Both the position numbers and the translations under genes were made by a program. Of a stretch of DNA of 8,094 bases, positions 5,725-8,094 are shown piece after piece. The notes below the pieces were generated by a model. That model was not told where the DNA came from, did no database searches, and saw only the letters and a program-made list of their open reading frames with translations. Source of the stretch: Clostridiales bacterium (lineage in GTDB: Bacteria; Bacillota; Clostridia; Lachnospirales; WRAX01); the NCBI GenBank assembly GCA_031271375.1, contig JAISVU010000028.1, forward strand, positions 1-8,094, read 5' to 3'. Position 1 is the stretch's first letter, and the number at the start of each line of letters is the position of its first letter.

Positions 5725-6264
5725 ATGAAAAAGTCAAAAGCAATCGTTCCCGCGGGAGCCGTAATTCTTTTATTTGCCGTTTTCCGTCTTACCGGGCTTA
5801 TGCCGGAGGACGGCGATATATCCAATACCCCGCCCGTAACCGCGTCCGGTAACCAACAGCCTGCGGCTGCGGGAACGACGCAGGATGCTCCGCTTGAAAC
5901 GGCGCGACTGACAACCGCCGCCGCCGAAAACGGGGACGATGCAATAGCCGCGCTGTTTGAGAACGGGGAGAGCGACGTTCAGGTCACGGGCGCGGGCAGC
6001 GTTGTAAGGGTATTGGCGGATGATAACGACGGCGGCAGGCATCAGCGGTTTATCCTTGAACTCGAAAGCGGGCAAACGCTTCTGATAGCGCACAACATCG
6101 ACATCGCGCCGCGCCTTGACGGGCTTTCCGAGGGGGACGAAGTTTCATTTTACGGCGAATACTACTACAGCGAACAGGGCGGCGGAGTTCATTGGACGCA
6201 CCGCGACCCGGACGGAGGCCATATAGACGGCTGGTTAAAATGGGACGGCAAAACCTATGATTAA
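5725..6264 (+). CDS. Membrane-anchored DUF3465 family protein
   Basis: A 179-residue protein. Residues ~6-26 form a hydrophobic anchor or uncleaved signal segment (KAIVPAGAVILLFAVFRLTG) after a Lys-rich start, with no lipobox cysteine. A low-complexity P/A/T/Q linker (~28-65) follows. The C-terminal half is the DUF3465 domain: HQRFILELESGQTLLIAHNI (106-125), LSEGDEVSFYGEYYYSEQGG (134-153), VHWTHRDPDGGHIDGWLKW (155-173). This looks like a small beta-barrel exposed outside the membrane; its function is unknown to me. The ATG at 5725-5727 is preferred over an in-frame GTG at 5662 because GGGAGAGG lies 6 nt upstream (5711-5718) and the hydrophobic segment then sits at the N-terminus. It converges with the radical SAM gene across a 16-nt gap with no obvious terminator. 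Likely ICE cargo. Confidence 0.8.
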   Translation: MKKSKAIVPAGAVILLFAVFRLTGLMPEDGDISNTPPVTASGNQQPAAAGTTQDAPLETARLTTAAAENGDDAIAALFENGESDVQVTGAGSVVRVLADDNDGGRHQRFILELESGQTLLIAHNIDIAPRLDGLSEGDEVSFYGEYYYSEQGGGVHWTHRDPDGGHIDGWLKWDGKTYD

Positions 6265-6280
6265 TGCGTGGCGCAACTTG

Positions 6281-7153
6281 TTAAAAAGGCCAAATGGCAA
6301 ACATAGGGTCTATTGCGTTGTAAGCCTTGATTGCGTCGTCATAAGCGTTCAACATTTTGTCCCGGTCTGACGGCAGGGTTCCGCGCACACGAAGCTCCAG
6401 CCGTTCGTGAAGCCCGTCGTAGAACAGGCTGTCAACATCCGTAAGCTCCAGCAGCAAACGGGCTTCCGCTAGGTTCTCCGCTTCGTCGGCTGGAACAAAT
6501 CCGCCGCTTTGAAAATCCTTATACAGCGGGGCGTCTTGGTGCAGGAACATTGAGAAATTGATTACACGCTCAGGCCTTGTGCGGTTAAAGAACACGGATA
6601 AGGCTTCGGCGTTTTCATATCCCCGCCCCGCTCCCGCGACCCCTGTCATGATATGGGCGTTGAAAACCATACCGGCGCTCTGAATACGGTCAATCTCCAT
6701 GTACGCTTGGCTTACGCCGTGTTCCTTGTTCATAAAGCTAAGCACATCGTCAAGCCCGCTTTCTATTCCAATGTAAAGATGGCTGACGCCGGATTCACCC
6801 AGCAAACGCAGTTCCGCGTCAGTTTTATGGCTTATGTCCGTGACCGTCGCGTCCATGTTCACCTTGCGGCAGGCCGGGAAGTATTGGGTAATCATAGAAA
6901 GAATCTTCATCATACGGTCTGTGTCCAAGCTGAAAGCGTTGCCGTCCCCTAAAAACACCTGCCGGGGATTTCCGCCTAAATCCCGCACACGCCGCAGTTC
7001 ATCCTCAATTTGGCCCAGCGGCAACGCCCGGCAGCTCACATGCTTGAACAACGTGCAAAACTTGCAGCCGTTATAAGCGCAGCCCACCGACGCCGGCAGT
7101 ATGTATGACGACCTTTCTATCGGAGGACGGCAAACCTGGCCTTCATATTTCAT
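6281..7153 (-). CDS. Radical SAM protein
   Basis: A 290-residue radical SAM enzyme. The cluster motif is CAYNGCKFC (25-33), a CX4CX2C spacing instead of the classical CX3CX2C. The former spacing is seen in a group of radical SAM proteins of unknown substrate. Further landmarks are QVFLGDGNAF (65-74), a GESGVSHLYIGIESG block, the glycine-rich MTGVAGAGRGYENA, and INFSMFLHQDAPLY. There is no obvious second Fe-S cluster domain or SPASM tail, and it ends with IWPF. It is expected to cleave SAM to a 5'-deoxyadenosyl radical; the substrate is unknown. The ATG at 7151-7153 has GGAGG 10 nt upstream. It lies 66 nt downstream of the zinc-ribbon gene on the same strand and could be cotranscribed with it. 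No precursor peptide or methylation-target gene is visible nearby. Confidence 0.88.
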   Translation of the reverse strand: MKYEGQVCRPPIERSSYILPASVGCAYNGCKFCTLFKHVSCRALPLGQIEDELRRVRDLGGNPRQVFLGDGNAFSLDTDRMMKILSMITQYFPACRKVNMDATVTDISHKTDAELRLLGESGVSHLYIGIESGLDDVLSFMNKEHGVSQAYMEIDRIQSAGMVFNAHIMTGVAGAGRGYENAEALSVFFNRTRPERVINFSMFLHQDAPLYKDFQSGGFVPADEAENLAEARLLLELTDVDSLFYDGLHERLELRVRGTLPSDRDKMLNAYDDAIKAYNAIDPMFAIWPF

Positions 7154-7219
7154 AAGCGAATCGCCTCCGTTTCCGCTATATAGTATATCGTGTCAAAACC
7201 TTGTTGTTTTCGGCTGCGG

Positions 7220-7720
7220 TTATTTGAAAACCACAGATAATTTGCAACCGCAAGAAAGAAGCTGACCGCCGCACACGGGACAGCGTTCACAGTCGCAGCC
7301 TTTATGATGGTAATGCCCTCGCTTAGCGCCGCAGTCCCCGCAACGGAAATCCGTTTCGCTGCCCTCAAAAAAGTCTCCAACATCGCCCGCTTTGATGCGT
7401 TCATACCTTTTTCCTTCGTGAACAAACGACGATGGTTTACAGCCGTCCGCTTTGAGCATATCGCCCTTGCACACATTGCATTTCGCTCCCGTATTAGCCT
7501 CAATGCCTTCCTTCGAGCGTATAACCGGCGTTTGCTTTGTCCCGACGCTGTTTTTGCCCTTCTTAACGGCTTGGCGTTCCAAAGCGAAAACCATATCGTT
7601 TGTACGCTCAAAATATCCAACGTTCTTTTGCCAGCTTGTCCCGCATTTACAATGCTTTAATCCTGCGAATTGCTGTTTCATAGCGCGGCCGCAGTTTACG
7701 CATCTTCTCTTGTCTGCCAT
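7220..7720 (-). CDS. Multi-zinc-ribbon protein of unknown function
   Basis: A 166-residue protein with 15 cysteines in three groups. The first is CVNC...CKC (7, 10, 24, 26). The second is CNVC...C (81, 84, 94). The third is a dense C-terminal cluster CGDC (127-130), CDCERCPVC (142-150) and CGC (157-159) with nearby histidines (136, 138, 139). This suggests at least three zinc ribbons, with a nucleic-acid or protein contact role as an inference. The ATG at 7718-7720 is chosen because AGGTG lies just upstream; the frame can be extended to 7795, but that would run through the promoter. The -10 box lies about 23 nt before the start. It precedes the radical SAM gene on the same strand and may form a two-gene unit. 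I do not recognise a named family; similar Cys-rich hypotheticals occur in clostridial ICEs. Confidence 0.75.
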   Translation of the reverse strand: MADKRRCVNCGRAMKQQFAGLKHCKCGTSWQKNVGYFERTNDMVFALERQAVKKGKNSVGTKQTPVIRSKEGIEANTGAKCNVCKGDMLKADGCKPSSFVHEGKRYERIKAGDVGDFFEGSETDFRCGDCGAKRGHYHHKGCDCERCPVCGGQLLSCGCKLSVVFK

Positions 7721-7742
7721 TGTTACACCTGCCTTGATTTTG

Positions 7743-7771
7743 ATTATACCACAAAAATCATTCTTTATCCA
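7743..7771 (-). promoter_or_regulatory. Extended -10 promoter of the zinc-ribbon gene
   Basis: On the minus strand TGGATA (7771-7766) is followed by a 17-nt spacer and a perfect TATAAT (7748-7743). TGG directly before the -10 gives the TGnTATAAT extended form. It lies just upstream of the Shine-Dalgarno and ATG at 7720 and would drive the zinc-ribbon gene and probably radical SAM. Confidence 0.8.
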
Positions 7772-7790
7772 GGCGTCTATTCGCGGACAC

Positions 7791-7828
7791 GGCAAAAACC
7801 GCGGCGCCGCAGCGTCACGGTCTTTGCC
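7791..7828 (-). terminator. Inverted repeat, likely terminator of the upstream minus-strand unit
   Basis: GGCAAAAACCG (7791-7801) and CGGTCTTTGCC (7818-7828) form an 11-bp inverted repeat with one G-U or A-C mismatch. Within it lies the self-complementary GCGGCGCCGC (7801-7810). On the minus strand a short GC stem is followed by GGTTTTT, as in an intrinsic terminator. It stands between the 43-aa ORF and the promoter of the zinc-ribbon gene, the place where one transcription unit should end. Confidence 0.5.
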
Positions 7829-7859
7829 CTATTCCCCAATGCCTTGCCCCATCAATTCT

Positions 7860-7991
7860 TCACTGCGGCATAGACGCCGGAGCAGTCGAAGTCTTGACCT
7901 CTACGCGCTCGTCGCCGAATAAAACGGCGGCGGCTTTCTTCCCGAGGAAGATATGCGGGGAAACGGTCAGCGGATATATCCTTTCATTCAT
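7860..7991 (-). CDS. Hypothetical 43-aa ORF, possibly a truncated gene
   Basis: The ATG at 7989-7991 has AGAGGG 9 nt upstream (8001-8006) and overlaps the stop of the gene before it by 8 nt, an arrangement typical of real operon genes. The protein reads IYPLTVSPHIFLGKKAAAVL then FGDERVEVKT, which looks like the start of a longer conserved ICE protein. It then ends in STAPASMPQ. A one-base shift near 7894 would instead continue as FDCSGVYAAVKN before stopping, so a frameshift or 3' loss is possible. I do not recognise the family. Confidence 0.45.
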   Translation of the reverse strand: MNERIYPLTVSPHIFLGKKAAAVLFGDERVEVKTSTAPASMPQ

Positions 7992-8094
7992 ATAACGCAG
8001 CCCTCTCTTTCCAACCTGTCAGCAGTTCTATGATAACGTCGTCCATCTGCTTGGGGGAATAACCGGGAGGGAAGAATCCACGGTATCGAGTGGC
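7984..8094 (-). CDS. Unrecognised gene, C-terminal 36 residues (5' end outside window)
   Basis: The minus-strand frame is open from the window edge to the TGA at 7984-7986. It ends with segments FFPPGYSPKQMDDVIIELL and TGWKERAALYE, a normal mix of residues with an amphipathic helix at the end. It overlaps the start of the 43-aa ORF downstream, which supports both being genes of one operon. There is too little sequence to name it. Confidence 0.5.
   Translation of the reverse strand, partial: ATRYRGFFPPGYSPKQMDDVIIELLTGWKERAALYE

Noticed and set aside
7174..7196. TTGACA next to ATATACTATAT upstream of the radical SAM gene as a promoter or operator
   Set aside because: The TTGACA has no -10 at 16-18 nt, and the TATACT has only a weak -35 (AAAACA). 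The 11-bp AT dyad could be an operator but is too simple to claim.
7721..7795. Upstream start for the zinc-ribbon protein at 7795
   Set aside because: The extension runs through a perfect TATAAT promoter and lacks a Shine-Dalgarno; ATG 7720 is well supported.
1..8094. CRISPR array, tRNA or rRNA genes
   Set aside because: No regularly spaced repeats of CRISPR length and no tRNA cloverleaf or rRNA-like stretch was noticed on either strand by eye; a tool scan (tRNAscan-SE, Infernal) was not possible.

Overview
The window looks like part of an integrative conjugative element (ICE) from a low-to-mid-GC Firmicute, probably a gut clostridium. The reasons are strong GGAGG-type Shine-Dalgarno sites, clean sigma-A-like promoters, TTG/GTG starts, and a gene set (VirD4 coupling protein, PcfB/DUF3801, Toprim/DUF3991, C5 methylase, RepA-like ATPase) characteristic of clostridial ICEs. 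No taxonomic marker is present, so the assignment is inferred from family resemblance only.

Layout. Bases 1-459 (+) hold the 3' end of a large serine recombinase that runs head-on into a VirD4/TraG gene (minus strand, start at 1119). That VirD4 gene is cut off after about 228 of the usual ~600 residues. The recombinase most likely marks the edge of a second mobile element inserted into the ICE coupling-protein gene, with the junction near 388-436. Upstream of virD4 on the minus strand, in transcription order, are a 65-aa Cys-rich protein (4338-4141), a DUF3991/Toprim protein (4144-3179), a C5 cytosine methyltransferase with a TTG start (3037-1586), PcfB (1583-1116) and virD4. Most of these genes overlap or nearly touch. 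The exception is the 141-nt gap between Toprim and methylase, which is almost entirely one long imperfect palindrome (3054-3182).

The region 4339-4539 is a divergent control region. It carries an excellent plus-strand promoter (TTGAAC-17 nt-TATACT) for a RepA-like AAA/RecA-fold ATPase (4540-5538). It also carries an intrinsic-terminator hairpin, in minus-strand polarity, in the leader of the conjugation operon. After the ATPase come five copies of a 12-bp iteron-like repeat, a bidirectional terminator-like hairpin, and a membrane-anchored DUF3465 protein (5725-6264).

The right third (minus strand) holds a radical SAM protein (7153-6281) downstream of a multi-zinc-ribbon protein (7720-7220) that has its own extended -10 promoter. 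Further upstream are a 43-aa ORF that may be a truncated gene (7991-7860) and the 3' end of an unrecognised gene (8094-7984).

Taken together: the minus-strand operon would supply DNA-processing and coupling functions (Toprim, PcfB, VirD4) and self-modification (methylase). The plus-strand ATPase with its flanking repeats looks like a replication module. The DUF3465, radical SAM and zinc-ribbon genes are accessory cargo. With virD4 interrupted, this ICE copy is probably unable to conjugate by itself.
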